Assembly (NCBI RefSeq): GCF_035582795.1
Contig: NC_134390.1
Coordinates: forward strand, 851,060-915,059
DNA: 64,000 bases
Reading direction: 5' to 3'
From: Mycteria americana
Lineage: Eukaryota; Chordata; Aves; Ciconiiformes; Ciconiidae
A program made the translations under genes and the position numbers. Below, one piece after another: positions 29,977 through 44,900 of the stretch (positions within the stretch are counted from its first letter, which is position 1; each line of letters begins with the position of its first letter). The notes under the pieces are model-generated. The model saw only the letters and a list, made by a program, of their open reading frames with translations. It searched no databases and was not told the origin of the DNA.

Positions 29977-32900
29977 CTGCTTGACCAGAGAAGGAGAAGA
30001 GGATGGAAAAAAAAGAAGAAAACAAGGTTAGAGAGAGGCTGTGCGTGTCGCTACCGGTGTGAGCAGCGAGGCGATGGGACGGGAGACCGCTCCTGCCTCG
30101 GAGGGTGTGCAGAAATTAGTCAGGTATTTCCTTAACGCTCGCCTTTCCAGCCAAAGCAGCCCGGAGCGGAGAGGCTGATCCCTACAGGAATCCCAGCTCC
30201 CCCCACCAAGCTGGGCCCCCCCCTCAAGCAGCTGTTTGGCAAAAGCAAGTGAGGACTGGCAATAAAACTGATTAGAGTTGGGACGTAACGACCCACCGGG
30301 GCGGCTGGCCCCGTCCCTTGGAGAAACACCACCGAATCTTACTGAATTCACGCCAGGAAGGCATAAAGCGCAGGCTTCCCACCAAGGATGGCAGAACCCA
30401 GCATAACCTTTATCGTAATAAATCTGTTTCCTCATTGTAACAAATGAACTTTCCTACACGTTGTTTCCTGGCGTGGTACTTGGTTCAAGGCCATTTAGCC
30501 CAGAGACTGAATAGTTCCTTCAGAGTCCTTACCATCTGTTGGGTGAGCACACAGGAAAGCACGCAACAGAAACCCTTCTGTAAAGGCAGGGTTTTTTTTT
30601 GCCATTTTTTATATAAATTACCTGGTTTGCTCTTTATTGTTCTCTAGAACATTAAAATCAATTACAGCCCATTACAAACTGTTTGCTTGCTCGATTTCTT
30701 TCGGGAACTTGAAGCGATATGATTGAAGGGATGGGAGGCAAACAAAGGCAGAGACCTTCTTCTGTGCTCTTTTCTGAGCGACGCAGATTGGTTTCCAAAA
30801 CTTTGGATTCTCTCCCACAAACAGCCCACTGCGCCCAGGCAGAGCTTCTAACACAGAGGATAATTTGTGACCTATCAAATGCCAAGGCGAGAGCAATCAG
30901 ACCTCTCTCTTTGGGGGTATACACTCATTATCTACAGATGTCAGGAGGAAATTCCCTCCTGTGCACTTGGCTAGATGAATTACGGGTAAGATGCGGTCAC
31001 CTTCCTTTAAAAGAGCAAAATAATGGCACGAGCCGGGGTACTTCTTCCACGTCAAGAGGGTAAACCCCATGACACCGGGGCGGGGGGGAATCAGAGAAGA
31101 GGTTTACAACCTTACCGGGCATTGGCAAACGTATTTTAGGGCGCGGTTTTGTACCGGGTGCTTGAATATTGTACCCCGTTCCCAAACGGGTTTTACCTTC
31201 CCTTGTGAAACCTTGGCTTGGCCTTCGCCAGCATATTGAAAGATGCGGCTAGCACAGCAGATTTGAAAACTGACTTGGCGGTGAGAGAGAAGGTCGAGCA
31301 GAGCAATATAATAGTTTGGCATCCCAAAAAGGAGATTTACAAGGTATTACAAATAAAACAACCCAACTGTACATGAGGCAGCTGTAATTCCATCGAGGGA
31401 ATCTGGCATTTTTGTTTAAGGACCTGCTTAGTCACAAATCTCAATAATAAAAAAGGCAGCCGGGGAGGGGGGGGGGGCATGGGGAGGGAGGTGTGAATTT
31501 CATTTTATTATTCAGATGTGTGATGAATTCCTATTATTGGAGCAGACAGACTGCGAGGAATAATAATAGGAACTGTAAACTTTGGAAGTTAACAGGAAAA
31601 ATCATGTCGCCTCTCTGCATTATACACAGAGCGAACACCTGTCTGCAAGGGCTGGGGGACAGCGAGGATTTTCACGACCACATTACTCAAGCTCTGAGTC
31701 ACCGTAATGAGTGAAAATAAACTGGCTGTGCCAGGCCCTGTACAGCACGTAGCTGTGCCTCACCGCACAGGCGAAGAGCGTTTCAGAGACCCAGGAGACG
31801 GGAAGCGGGAGGCAATCGGGAAGGACAGCGCCTGCTTTCTTGGCTTTGGTTTTCTCCCCTTTCCTTTTCGTATCTCCATCCATCCCTGCCTGTCGTCCTG
31901 TTAATCTAGGCAACGCTAGGGGACTCCAGCATCCTCCCAAAGTCTTTGCACAAATACCACGGCGTGGAATTGTTATTGCAGAGATGACATAAGAATCCAG
32001 ACATAATGTTTAGCTCCCAGGTTGATTATAATGAAATAGGCAGCATTAAAAAAAAAAAAAAAAAAGAAAGAAAGAAAAGAAGATAAAAAAGAGGCCTCCT
32101 TAGTTCCAAACCCGAGCCAATTTGATGTGAATTGCAGAGAATGAGATATAGAGCCCCATGATGTCATTTATAGAGTCTGGCCTTTTCTGACTCTGGCTTC
32201 GCTTTCAGAGCAGCAATAGTTTTTAACTTCAAAGAGAATATCAAGTGCTTGGCATGCTGCCTGGGAGCGGGTGGAGAGACGCTGGCCCGCGCTCCAGGGA
32301 GAAGCGGAGATATGGATCTCTGTCAAATATTCCACGCTACAGACACACGGAGGGAGATGCGCTACCTCCTTCCCTCGGCGCTTTCGCACCGCGGTTGCCC
32401 TCACTGCCTGGTTGCCGGATATTATAAACCAGGTTAAAGTGCCAATTTGCAGTGCAAATTTGCAGGTCCAGCCTGGGTGATCCTCCTCCCTGGGGAGGCC
32501 ATATCAGCAGAAGACACAGGACCAAGGTCTGTCCTGTCCTGCCAGGGGCAGTCGCTGGAGGGTGACAGAGCAGAGACTAAGATGAAGACTCCTTTCCTTT
32601 ACATCTGACGCAGGTTTCATCTGCTTAGACCTACTTAAAGGGTAGCGAGGACCAGTAAAAGTCATCACTCACCAAGATAGCCCTGTGTTTTCTTCTGTAG
32701 TGCAGTGACGGGGCAGTCCTTGTGAGCCAGCAGGAGCTGTTTAAGTTGAGCAACTTCGTTCCTCAGTAGCGTAACTTCATTCTGAGATTGAAAAACAAAC
32801 ACGCACGTATGCATCACTCACGCTCTTGAAAGCAGCCTCTAGCAACGGCAGGACATTAATTTATGTGCCCTGCAAACGTACAATTTGTTGTCTAATTTGA

Positions 32901-35900
32901 GATGCCTCTGGCCCGAGAACACCAAACAAAGTTTCTGGGTTTGGGGAATTTAGTATGCGAGACAGGGACGGCAGCATTTCCCTCCAGCAGCCCCCACCGC
33001 TGGCTGGAAAGCCCCTCGCTACGTTAATCACCGAATCCTGGACAGACATTTGCCGGAGCCCTCCTGCTAATGCCAACTGCTTGAGTCAGACACTCCGGCG
33101 TGCTGTTGGCTCCAAAGGAAAACTAAACAGAGCGAGAAGCTGAGTGTATAACGGGCTCAGCCCACACCGGGCCGTGGGGAACACCAGAGCTCCTCCAAGC
33201 TCTCGGTACCTCCGTGAGCTTCTTCTGTCAACCAGGTCTGCTCCCCTGAAAACTTTGTGCAGCGTATTATTCCTCTATTGAAACGTTTGGAGAAACAGCT
33301 GAAACCCAGTCAATTGTATTTCACAATTGCCCGAGGAAACAGTTTCTATAATTATCTTGGGAAGAGAATAAAAATACCATGATCAGTGCTATTGAAAAAA
33401 ATCCCACCGCATGAGTCACTAGCCACCAGCGAAAGAAAAAAGCCCAGAACGGACACGAGTTCAGTCTTTGCAGACCCTTCACTCCTCGGCCAGTGCTGAG
33501 AGCATTAACAAGGGGGCTAATGGCAACGGAAGTGAAGTCTGTATTTTTCCATGCGTTGCACTTCTGCTAGGCACGCTGGGGGTGCTGCCAGAGAGCCGGG
33601 GAAACCCAACTCTTCACAAAAACCAGTACGGCTGCGGGCCGCAGCTGCAGAGCCTCCCTGCTCACCCCTGTGCCAGGTCCGCCATGCAGGGAAGGGAACT
33701 GGGACTGCTTCTGCTGACCCCGTGCCAGCAGAGAGCTCTCCCTCGCGTAGGGAGGTTTCCACTCCGCAAATACAGCTGCTTCCTGGGGCCTCTGCGCTCT
33801 GCTCCCGAGGCGGGCGTTGCTCCTTGAGCTACGGCCTTGATGGGCAGAGGCAGAGCCCTTTCGAGGGGGACGCGGAGAGAAAGAAGAGCACTGAAGCGCT
33901 CTTTTCCCCGTGGCCTGCTTGAGGCAGAGGATCAGGATGGAAAGCAGGGAGTGAAATCTAGGCACAGAGGCAGCAATCCTGCCCCAGAGAGCAGCATCCG
34001 AACGCACGTTGTCTCTGCAGCACTGGGAAGATGTTCCCTCCGGAGCGACGGTCCTAACGCTGGCGAAGGGCTGTGCTCAGCCTCCACGGTTACATACTCA
34101 CGCTCAGCTGGATGTTCTGGGTCGTGAGCTCCTCGGCTTTCTTCTCCAAGGAAGACACCCAGAGCTTGCGTTTCTGACGGCAGCGGGACGCGGCAGCCCG
34201 GTTCCGCTCCAGGAACCGCTGCCGACGCTCGTCCGGGTCTTCGTCAACCGTGCGTCTCCGTCGCCCGCCGGTGCTGGGGGTGGGCTGGGCAGGGGAAACC
34301 TGGAGATGGGGCACGTGAAAGAGAGATACTGAAAAGAAGCTCCGGTGCAGGCAGGCAGACGCACGCTGGCGTAACCAAGGTTTGGCAGAGGAGATGCCAG
34401 CTCTTGCGGCTGGGGCAAAAAGGGTTTTGCTTTTGCAGAGCAGCCAGAACTGTACAGGCTGGGGGGCTGGACCAAGGGCAGCCCGGGCTGCAATGGGGGA
34501 GCTGGGGACAAAGCCCCTTTCACAGGCGTTTCTGGCAGCCCTTCCTCAGCTGAGTCTGAAGTGCCCTGCAAACTTAAGGTGTGAATCCACACGAAGTCTC
34601 CGAGATCCTGAACCGGGTGAACGTGTGAATGTCAGGGGAATTAGTTAAATCCCAAACTCCTACAGTCAGCTAACGGCACGTAACCGACAGCAGAAGTTTC
34701 CTCCCCTCCATGACGAGGAGCTAATGTGGTAAATGACCACGGGCAAGGCAGAGAAAACAGCCTTCCTTTTAATTTCACTTAAGAGAGTTTAAAAAGCACT
34801 TCACACTGCAATGCCTTAGGAGATTCCCACATGGCCAGCGACCACGTATCAGCTGACGGAGGGTAACTTCCAGCTGCAGGGCCGGGAGCGCTCGATCCTG
34901 CTCTGACGCACGTAACCACGCACGGTCAAAGGGTCATCTCCATCTGGGTTCAGTAACTCCACTTGGGTTGGGTAACTCACTCGCGGAGCACAAATGACAG
35001 TTTTTGAATGGGTGATTGGCTTTAAAAATTAATCTGGGTTAAATTTTCCCCGAATGTCTTCAGCTAAACAAGCTCTCAGAGGCAACTGGTACAAAAAAAT
35101 TTCGTAACGCCGCACATTTCCCGGTTTTATTTTGGGAGAACAAAGGAAAAGTCAGCGAGGGCAAACGGTCCTGCAGACACGGCCTTGCCGGCACTTCTGC
35201 AAGGGCTCTGTAATTACACTGCCACAATCGGGGAGTGCAGTTACACTTCGGTACTCGCTGTCAGGCAGCATATGGATATTAAACTTTTGGAAGCCTATCT
35301 AACTGACGGAGCAGGTGGCGATCCTGATGGAAGGCTGGCATTTGGTTAGCTGGCAGGAGCCGGTGGAGTTGATTGCCTAAGAGGGGAGCGTTTAACCCCA
35401 GTAATTGAGCAGGGAGAAGAGAGTGAAATATTCTTTCGAAACTCCAGACCTTGTCAAGCAAATTAACATGTTGCTGAAGTTTTCTGCCTGGTGGTATTTG
35501 AGAGTATTACTACTGAAGCGGCACTGAAAAAACAAGGTTTTTAACCCGTTCTGCAAACCAGGCAGCTGCAAGATTTTCCTTCTCTTTCCCCGAGGCCTGG
35601 AAACCCGCAGCACCTCCAGCCCAGCCTCGCGGGCTAAGCAGCAGCAGACCTGTGGCTGAGCTGGGGAAGGGGCGTCAGGGTGCTGGACAAGTATCTGACT
35701 CTGCTCCGGACGTGCGGTCACCATCGTGCTGGCTGAGCCCACCACCAGGTTGCTGCCGTTCAGTGAGGAAGATGCCGTCAAGCTGGCCTTCAGCCTCTGT
35801 TAAAGGAGAAAAAAGGACGTCAGGGGACCCGTTCTCCATGCTGTTAAGGCTTTAGCCAGCTCCTCTATCACCCAAGGAGCCAGGCCGCGAGGGAACAGGC

Positions 35901-38900
35901 TCTTCAGGGACTGCGGCTGATTCAAATCCAACTGAAAGCCATCACCATCTGGCCTATCCAAAGACAGACAGTGGCTTCCAACTTAGGCACGAGCGGACAG
36001 GTGTTTGCATCCCAAAATTGCTACTGCAACTGGCACCGATCCGCTCCCCAGCTGGCAGGCTCTGCAGAAACACCACGGACTGAACAGCCTGCGGAGCCCA
36101 ACTGTCCTTGAGCACCCACAGAGGGGTCTTTCTGGGACGGAGAAGGACCTACGCGTGATCAAGACCATGTCTTGCAAGTTCCTTCTCTGGGCAGCCAGAC
36201 ACAGGCCAGCGGGGCAGGATGGCTGTTTCGTGCCTCCGAGTTGAAGATCTCTCACCCCACTTGTAGCTCTGATCCGCCCATGAATCCTGCAGACACCTAA
36301 GCAGGGTGCAATGGGAGCAGTGACAACGCCCCTGCAACGGTGAGCGGCACCGCGGAAAGAGGCGGGTTTGCAAAAGTCTCGACCCTGCCTCAGCCAAAAA
36401 AACCAGGGGGTTTCGCTGCTCTTTGTTCGCAAACTTAGTTTTCCTTCCCCCTGCTCTGCGTGCACCTAGTTTGAGCCACGAAGAGCCAGGAGAGGAAAAT
36501 TCTTTTGTAAACTTTTCGTTAAAGAGGTCTACATGAAAACTATTACCAGGATCCTTGGATTACAGCGCAACATCTCTTCTCTTGGCTCTGCCTTCCTCAA
36601 GCCCACCTCCAACCCATCTGTTACCTTGGAACTAGAAGCACCAGCTTTACAAAACAGCCGCGTTTAGGATGGGGCTGAGGTTTGTCTTGACAATAGCGTG
36701 CCTGCTCTGCCTGCCAGAGCCGCAGCGCTGATTAGTCTAATATTCCTGGTGGCATTTGCAACACCTGCTCTCGGTGCGGGGAGGCGCAGCGCAGGATTTC
36801 GGAGAAGCAGTGGCTCTTCGCGAAGGCTGCAGGGAAAAAGCCTCCAGACGGAGTCTCTTCTGGAGGAGCTAGCGAAGACTGAGGGACAACACTGTGGACG
36901 TGACACCCTCCCCGGCATGTATTTGGACACTTACCATTTTGGCTTCAGAGTGCATTGGAAGTCCTGATGGTGAAATGGACCCGCTGCTGTTGATGGGCGG
37001 CCCAGGAATACCGGGAATGTTCGGCACCATGGACATCGGCCGAGCCAGCTATCGGGGAGGAAGCAATGCATGGGTTTTGGAAGCCGAGGTGCTTTCGCGA
37101 GCGCGCTCCGCGAAGCGGCTCTGTAATAATTCCCCGACTGTGCACATTTATAAATCTTGACAAACGTTCAGCGTTTAACTACTGCCATCAATTATGCCTG
37201 CTGTCACTGAAGGCCAGCAGCCACTCCTTTGGTGGCCACGGTGGCTGTTTCGGAATCACCCAGCCATACCAGCCTAGCACTGAGGGCAGCCCTAAAGCCT
37301 CCCTTCTTCCCTTCCCTCCCAGAGGGCTTTTCCCCACCAGAACAGGAGAGCGGATGGAGAGGGAGGGTACGAGATTCCCTCTGGTTCTCTGCCCGGCTCT
37401 ATTGCAAAGTTGCCGCAACACCAAGGGTAAGTCACAGCATCCCCTCCTAAACACGGAGAGCTTTCTCCCTCACCAAAGAGGGAAAAAACCCAGGATTTGC
37501 GCTTGCTTTTATAAGCCACTCAGGCACGCTGTTGCAAAGCACTACAAACGCTGTTTCAAACGATCAGGAAGGTGCGAAGATGTTTCCGTGCCCACAAGCT
37601 ATGCCGAGCTGCCTGCGGTCTGCCTACTTTGACGTCAACATCCCTGTTACCTGAGGCAGAAGGTTTTGGCCATTACTCACTCAAAACCCAAAAGACGTGC
37701 CCAGCAGGACAGACAGGATTCACAGGGGCTGCTTGCTCGGGAGCTGAAGCGCTCGGAAGAGGTACAAGCCACCCACCAGGCAAATCTGCTCGTGAGTTCT
37801 GCACCACGGAAAATTCTCCGTATGCAAAAAGCACAACCCGCAAGGCTGATATTCAAACAGCTCTTCAGCACACTGGCGAGGTTAGGGTGGCTTTCCTGGC
37901 CTGCAAAGACGAACATGTTCTCTGCAAGCTCGAATGGTTTCAATTGAGGCACGCTGTTCCAAATGGAAGCAGCTAATCAGGGATCCTACCGTTCCCAGCC
38001 CTGGATCAATGGCATGAGCCATCTGTCCAGGCAAGGCTTTGTTTTTTTCCAGACTTATTGCCCTCTAGTGTGATCGACATGTTATTACTACCTTGCCAGA
38101 GCTGGGCCCCCTCCTCCTCCTGCTCTTCCAGTCGTATCTTGCACAGAGGGGGAGATATATTTTAATTTTTACAAAATGGAAGTGTATGCATAAATTTGGC
38201 AGGGGAAAAACGCTGTCCCCTCCTCTGTCGCGCAGAGCTGCGTTGGAAGTTTCTCTCACCGATATAACAGAAGGCATCTGTACGGGAGGGCCTGGGAGGA
38301 CGGGCATGGTCTGTCCATTTGCAAGCTGCACGACAAGTGGAAGGGAACCTGTGGGAGACCTGGAGAAACAACAAGTCAAGTTCTCATGGATTGTTTCAAG
38401 TTTATGCTGTCCCAGCAGCCCCATGAGCTCAAGGGCAGAAGCACGAATTAATTCTGGTTAGTGGATTTGGGCTCATTTTCCCATTTCTGAATGGCACGTT
38501 CTGAACGGGTGGGTGCAAAGCCTAGCTGAGCACGTGTTAAGGTAACTCAGCCTCCCGCACGCTCGCTGCACGGCAGCCAGCACGTGCCAATGTCACGCCA
38601 AGGCGACCCAGGCTGCCGCTCCTCGCTCGGGGCTAGCAGTGATGCCGATGGCCAGCGTTACGACGTGCCCTGGTTAACTCCTGGGCGTACATCGGCCGGC
38701 CGAAACACCGTGGCTGCCAAAGCCCCGAGACACGATGCCCACCTGAACAGACAGAAAAGCACATCCAGGGGCTGCTGCAACTCCTCCTCGGGGAGATTAA
38801 AAGTGCCCTCCCGGGCTGAGCCTGGCACCAGGCAGATGGGGGACCTGGGCAGTGGCTCCTGCCTAGCAGTAACTTCTTGGCCTGTGAGCCACGTCTGCTG

Positions 38901-41900
38901 AACTCCCACGAGAGGGTTTGCAAGGATTTAGCTTTCCATTAACAAGAGCTTCTGACTCTGACTCCAGAGAAAACCTCCTAAATATGGAGTCAGTGCAGGG
39001 CTGGCTTGTGTCTGCCCAGACAATGGCTCTGGGAGACGGGAACGGCCCCGCTCACTGCAGGCTGGGGGAGGAGGCGATCGCGCCGGAGCCTAATTGTGAC
39101 AAATTAAAAATACCGAGAACTTTTTCCATTGCAGATCACTTTGCAGCAAAAGGCGGCGTTTCTGCATGTGGTGACAAACAGGCACACACACCCCTGCCTC
39201 CACTTCGGAGCGTCACAAACCTCACCGCGCTCCGGCTCTGACCCTCCGGATTCAGGCTTTCTAGGAGAGCGGAGGAAAAGCCAGAGCTGATCTGCTCCAG
39301 CCGACGGGGAGAGGAAGGAAACCGTCCCTGCCAGCAAGGGCTGATCTCCTGCTCCTCCTCAGCTCATGACAGCGCAGCAGGGAGCCGAATGGAGGCAGAG
39401 ACGAGCCGGGAAGAGAAGAGCAGAGCTGCTGGGAGCCTGACTTTGGGGGAGGGAGAAAAAAAATTGGCTGCTGCCTCCTCTGCCGAGCCCAGGGAAGGGG
39501 ACAGAGGAGGCTGGGCTGCCTGGGATCCATCCTCGGAGGAAGCTGCGCTGGCATGGAGTAACTGCAGGGTGGGGAGAAGCAGGGGATGCGGGTCAGAGGG
39601 GGGAGTTCATTGTGCCAATAACTCAGGCTGGAATTTTTAAGGCTGCCTTGGGAACGCGAACGCTCGACTCTCATTCATTTCTATTGGGCATCCCAAATCC
39701 TCCAGGCTGCTTTGAAAATCCCAGCCTAACAAGCCGAGTTACAAGGAGGTCGCAGCCTACCCTCCATCTCTGTCACGCTGACAACCCCACCACATCCGCA
39801 GTGGCCCTAACACAGGGACCCTCGTTAAAGCTGCGGCCCAGCCTCTCCGTAGAGCATGTTCAACTTTCACGCCCTAGGAGGGATCTACCCCCATGGGCTG
39901 CAAAAGGCACATAAAATCATATTAAAGTCTAGCTTACTCCAGTTCTGATTTTTTCATGCCTCCAAGCACAAGGGGACTCGGTTCCAAACAGCCCCACGAG
40001 TCTCCGCCTGTGCGGGGTTCCAGAAGGAATATAATGCCCTTTCAAAACCCCAGGACAATCACTTAACCCCTTAATGCCTCAAGACAGGATTTAAAACTTT
40101 CCATCAGGAAGTCTGGATTGATGGTGCCAGAGGGTCAAAGCAAAAACACACACAAAAATATGGACTGACAGCCAAAAAGAATGGCCCGGTTAATGCAAGG
40201 AGCCAGCCTCAAACAAGGGTAATTAGAAAGAGGCCAGGACCACAGCAAAAAAGAAGCATCCTGACACCAAAGAATAGAAGTGGGGCTAAATATACGTCTC
40301 CTGAGGGCTCATTGTAATGTGTTTCCTGCATCCTTCAGGCTCCTTCCTTTTATGTGCAGGGCCAGAGCTACCTAACAGTGTGGCAGGCTCATAACCGCTG
40401 CAGCGAGGGCTCTGGAGCCTGCGATCCAGATTGTTAAAGGGGCAAAAAGGAGCAGGTCATTAGATCTGCTGAAACAAACAGCTCCCGAGGCAGAAGCTGA
40501 CCATGAAGGAGGCCAGCAGGTTGCAGAAGAGGTTACACTTCAGAGGCAACAGCTGTCTGAGAAAACCCAAAGCCATTAAAGATCCAGACAATTTCCTACC
40601 ATCGGTTTAGCTGAGCTCTCTCCACCGCCATCAGGCTGCAAAAGCAACTTGGGAGTCCCCAGTCAGGCCACGCTCCCATCGTAGACAGCGAGCGTCATGT
40701 CAACGTGACTGGGGATTGGGTTTAATTTCTCCCCGCGGTGAGTTTTGCCTCGTTTCGTTACACTACGACAATTAGTTCCCGCTTTCTGCACTTACACCCC
40801 ATTCTGCTTTTGTAGACAGTGCTGCAACGAGGCCCTTATGCCCAAGCAGCCGCAGCCGGAATTGCGGCACCTCAGTTGTTCTGACAATCAAGGAACTTAT
40901 TTAGGTACCTAATTACTGCCCAGGAAGCCTGACGGTACGGGAGAAAAACCTCAGCGCATGTGTCCCTCCTCTGTACTTACCCAAGCTGTCTGTTGGAAGG
41001 GGGAGCCTGGGTAATGACAGAGGTTGGGGAAGGCAGCGTAGGGTGGAGCGGGTCATAACCCAAGTGTAGTGGCAGCGAGCCTGGACGCACGATGGTTGGA
41101 GTAGGCGTAGAAATGATTACGGGCTTGGAGGTGATCTCCTGAAGAGGATCAACAGACAAAAGGAGACACGCTGTTACTTATTAGCTTCATAATCACCTGG
41201 CTGTCTCTTCCGTCTGACGGCTTAAAAGCAATTTAGTGAAAGTTAAGCCACCTTCGCCACAGAAACCGAGGCACAGAGCGGAGCGACTTACCCAAAGCCA
41301 CACCGATTTGATGTCAGTGCAGGGAACGGGGCACAGAAATTCAGACTCCTGCTGCCTGCAGCAGCCACTGGGCAATAATCCCCCTCTCCAAATTACCGCT
41401 CCGGCCCCAGCTAGCGTCTCTAGAGTGGGAGGTTATTCAGATGGAGACTGTGTCACCTGCACTAATCTGCTCTGAATCACCACCCAGGACACGGGGAGCC
41501 GCGTCGGAGAAGATGCGTTACTTGTTTGGCACTTTCGCCCTGCCAGAAAAGCATTCCCAGGGTGAACAGCAAGGCTTTCTACGTTAGCCAAATCCACGTG
41601 GAGACTTAAGGGCAGCAAACGTGTATTTTACCGAACAAGCTTTTCTCTTTCTTTCTGGAATGAGGGGAACCTCACAAGCCCAAATCAAGCCTTGGTACCC
41701 AAATGGAGAAAAAGCTTGTTCTCATCCAGAGAAGGAGAGACCAACACCTCCACAGGGCACCGTCGGGGAGACCTACCTTCTCCTTGTTCTGCGGTGACTG
41801 TGGGTTAGAGGCAGGGCTGTCCGGTGGGGAAGAGTCCACCTCCACCGGCTCTTCCTCCTTTATCTTGATGTCTGGGGTAGAGGGCAGAGACATGTCCAGG

Positions 41901-44900
41901 GCTCCGGCACTCTACAGAAAAACCAGCCACGGATTGAAAGGACAATTAGCTCATATTGTTTGTGAAACATTCGGCTGCTCCCAGAGGAAGAGCTACAGCT
42001 CTGAGCTCTTGCCAAATTATTATTATTTATTTGTACTGAAGTAGCATCTGGGAGCCCGAGGCGGAGAGCAGTGCCGCGCCGCGCCGGCCCCGTCCAAACA
42101 GAGACGGAGGCCTAGGAAAGACGGTCCCTGCCCCAGATGGCACCATTTTGTGGTTTCTCAGTAACACACACACAATTCTTTCCATGGGTTAGGGTTGGGG
42201 TTTTTTTTTTTTTTTTTTTTTTTTCATAAAAGAGCTCTGCTAAGGAGAACAGGTAACAAAGCCAAATGCCTGCGAGTTACAGAAGGCACTTTCATTCACA
42301 GAAGAGCTGTAAAGCATTGTATAAATCAGCCTGAATTATTTTATTACCCGATTATCAAAAGCAAACAAAGAGCCATGCAAGTTATTAAATATCTATGAGC
42401 GCCCCATTAAAATAAAACCCAACCATATGCCTGAACCTGGCAACTTGCCACCACCCTGGGTTCCAGCAGTGCCACGTGCCCCATTTTAACCAGTTAATGA
42501 CTTGCTGGGGACGAGAAAAGGGCAGGGGGACAACAAGGGAGGGGGACAAAACTGAGCGGCCACCTCTCCCCTCCCTAGACCCGGAGGAAGAGAAGACCTG
42601 GGAGAAGATGGCGTACGGGAGCACCGGAGGAGCACGCATCGGAGCGAGACTCCGACTGCAGGATGCTGCATTTAATTGGGCTCCAACAGACCTCGCAAAT
42701 CACCCGGTCCCTCCCTCCGTCCGGGGCAGGAGAAACTCTCCCTAAATCAATCCTGACGGCTGTTTGTCCAGCCTGCTCTCCCTCCCTCCACAATCAATCC
42801 CAGCGCCTTCCTTCACTCGCCCGACTGCTGACAGTTTGTCCTAGCATCTAACCTAAACCTCCTCCTTTGCTTGCATTTTAAGTCCTCTCAAGGGAGGGAA
42901 AATTGCGGCAAGAGGGTAAATCCGGGCATCTACGGATGCTCTCGACGCTCTCGAGTGGGGTGCGGCTCCAGCGCCTCGCTCTGCACTGATTTACGCAGGA
43001 GCTTTGCTTGCGGTAAGTGCAGTAACCATTTACCTGCCCTCTTAAGCAGCGATGTTGCACTGGGAATCACAAAGGAGAAGGGATTAACATGCAGGAAAGT
43101 TTCAAACCGCTTAAAGTGCCTCCAGGGAAGCTCCCGCTGTGCCTATGTTTTTAATTAACATGCTGGTGTGGAGACCACCCTTGGAACTGGAGGACAAAAC
43201 ACAACCGGGCTCAACGCGGCCAAATGCTGAAAGCATCTCAGAAATGCAGCAGGCAGCTCTGGCCAGGTTCGGTGAGTGACGAGCCATCTGGGCCCGGGGA
43301 CCTCGCCTGTGCAGAGATTTTCTAGGAGGGATAATGCTTTCCCTAAACGCCTGAAACCACCCCAAGCTTCACGCCGCCCCGTTCGCCTGGCTGCTGGCAG
43401 AAATATTTAGACTGCAGTCATCCTAAAGCAAAAAAGGAAAACATCGAACAGGCTAAGGATCTGAGCTGCAGCTATTAGGTAGCGCAGCCCAGGAGATGGG
43501 TGGTCTTACAAATAAAACGACTGGCTAGACTGTGGGCTGCTCAACCATTTATATGTGAAACCACAAACGAAAAGCTACCTTCTCCCAGCGCTCGGGGTCT
43601 GGGCTGCAGAGAACAAAAGGCAGGGAATTCAGAGCATAAAATGCCACGCAGCCCCGACAAGGCCCTGCAGCATACCAATGAGAGAGATCAATTTATGCTT
43701 TAAAGAGCCCTGTTATTAGGAGAGTGGGTGAAAGACAGTTTTCAGTTTTAATTCTGAATTCCTCCGTTCCCCATCTCGGTGAAGATTTACGCGGCTGTGC
43801 TCCTGCAGTTTATTTCCGAGCAGCGCCGCTGACTGTGAGCGTATGTACATACATATATCAATTTAGTAAATGTATGTGCCAGTCTAAGAGCCCAATACGC
43901 ATCTGCTGTTCCTCAGATCCTGGAAAGGGGAGGGGGGGGAAATGTCCTTAATTAGCTGCTATCTGACGAGATCCCGTTGTCCTTCAGACCCTTGTGCTCC
44001 TGAGGTTGGCAGGGGCAGCCTGAATCGATACCGCTTGCATATGAGGGAGCTCTTTGTTAGAGAAAGCCTCACTCCTCCATGGAGCCCCTCTCTCTGTTTG
44101 CACGTACCCTGACACCGTTCAAATGCCAAAGGATTTGAAGGCTGAGCTCGGTCCCTTCCCTGCCGATTGCACCTTAAAGGCATCATCGTTAAGGATCTTG
44201 ATCCCCGAGGAGGCTCCGAGTGCATTTTTGCTCTGATCCTGAGCACTTAACAGAGTCCTGCTCTTTTCCTGCCTCACCTTCCCAAGGTGCGAGGTATTTC
44301 AGGTACTGCCTTTTTTTTTTTTTTTTTCCTTTTTTTGAAGTGAAAAGCCAAACGAATAATAAACCATTAAAATCCACTCTCACCGGGCCTTGGATTGCAG
44401 GATAGCCAGCCAAAGTCACCCGAGTTAAAAAAATAAAGTCCCATGTAAGCCAGCATATTAAATCCGAGACCACACTTAGTTACCCTACAACATATGCCTT
44501 TCATCAGAACAGCACCGTCCCCCCTCCAGCCCCCACAATATGCACCCGGCTCAGTTTTATGGCAACGCTGGCCTTTGCCTCTTGCCTTTTTCTCGTCATC
44601 CTCCGCAGCTTTCTTGAACTCGTGCTCAAAGGAGCTGGCCAGTTCATTGAAGAGTCCCACTTCTTCGCAGTTCTTCAAGAACCTAGTTGGGGTCGGAGTC
44701 TGATCTGTTGGGGTTGTAACACCAAGCACCGGTTAAAGAGAGGCTAGAGAATTCATTTTAACCACCCTAGTCCTCTCCGGGGACCCCTAGGAAATCTGGT
44801 CTCTGTTCTGTGAAAGTCTGGATGCTCTTCCGCTAAGGTGTGTGTCGTGTTTGCAAAGCAAGTGACAATTCAGAAAGGGGAAAATAATTTCTTGTTGATT

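Larger units (their letters stand above)
32782..36934 (-). other. ATF7 introns 32782-34101, 34300-35649, 35797-36934
   Basis: Three ordinary introns separated by the bZIP basic-region and STMVTARPEQSQ exons. No repeats or other genes are recognised. Confidence 0.75.
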
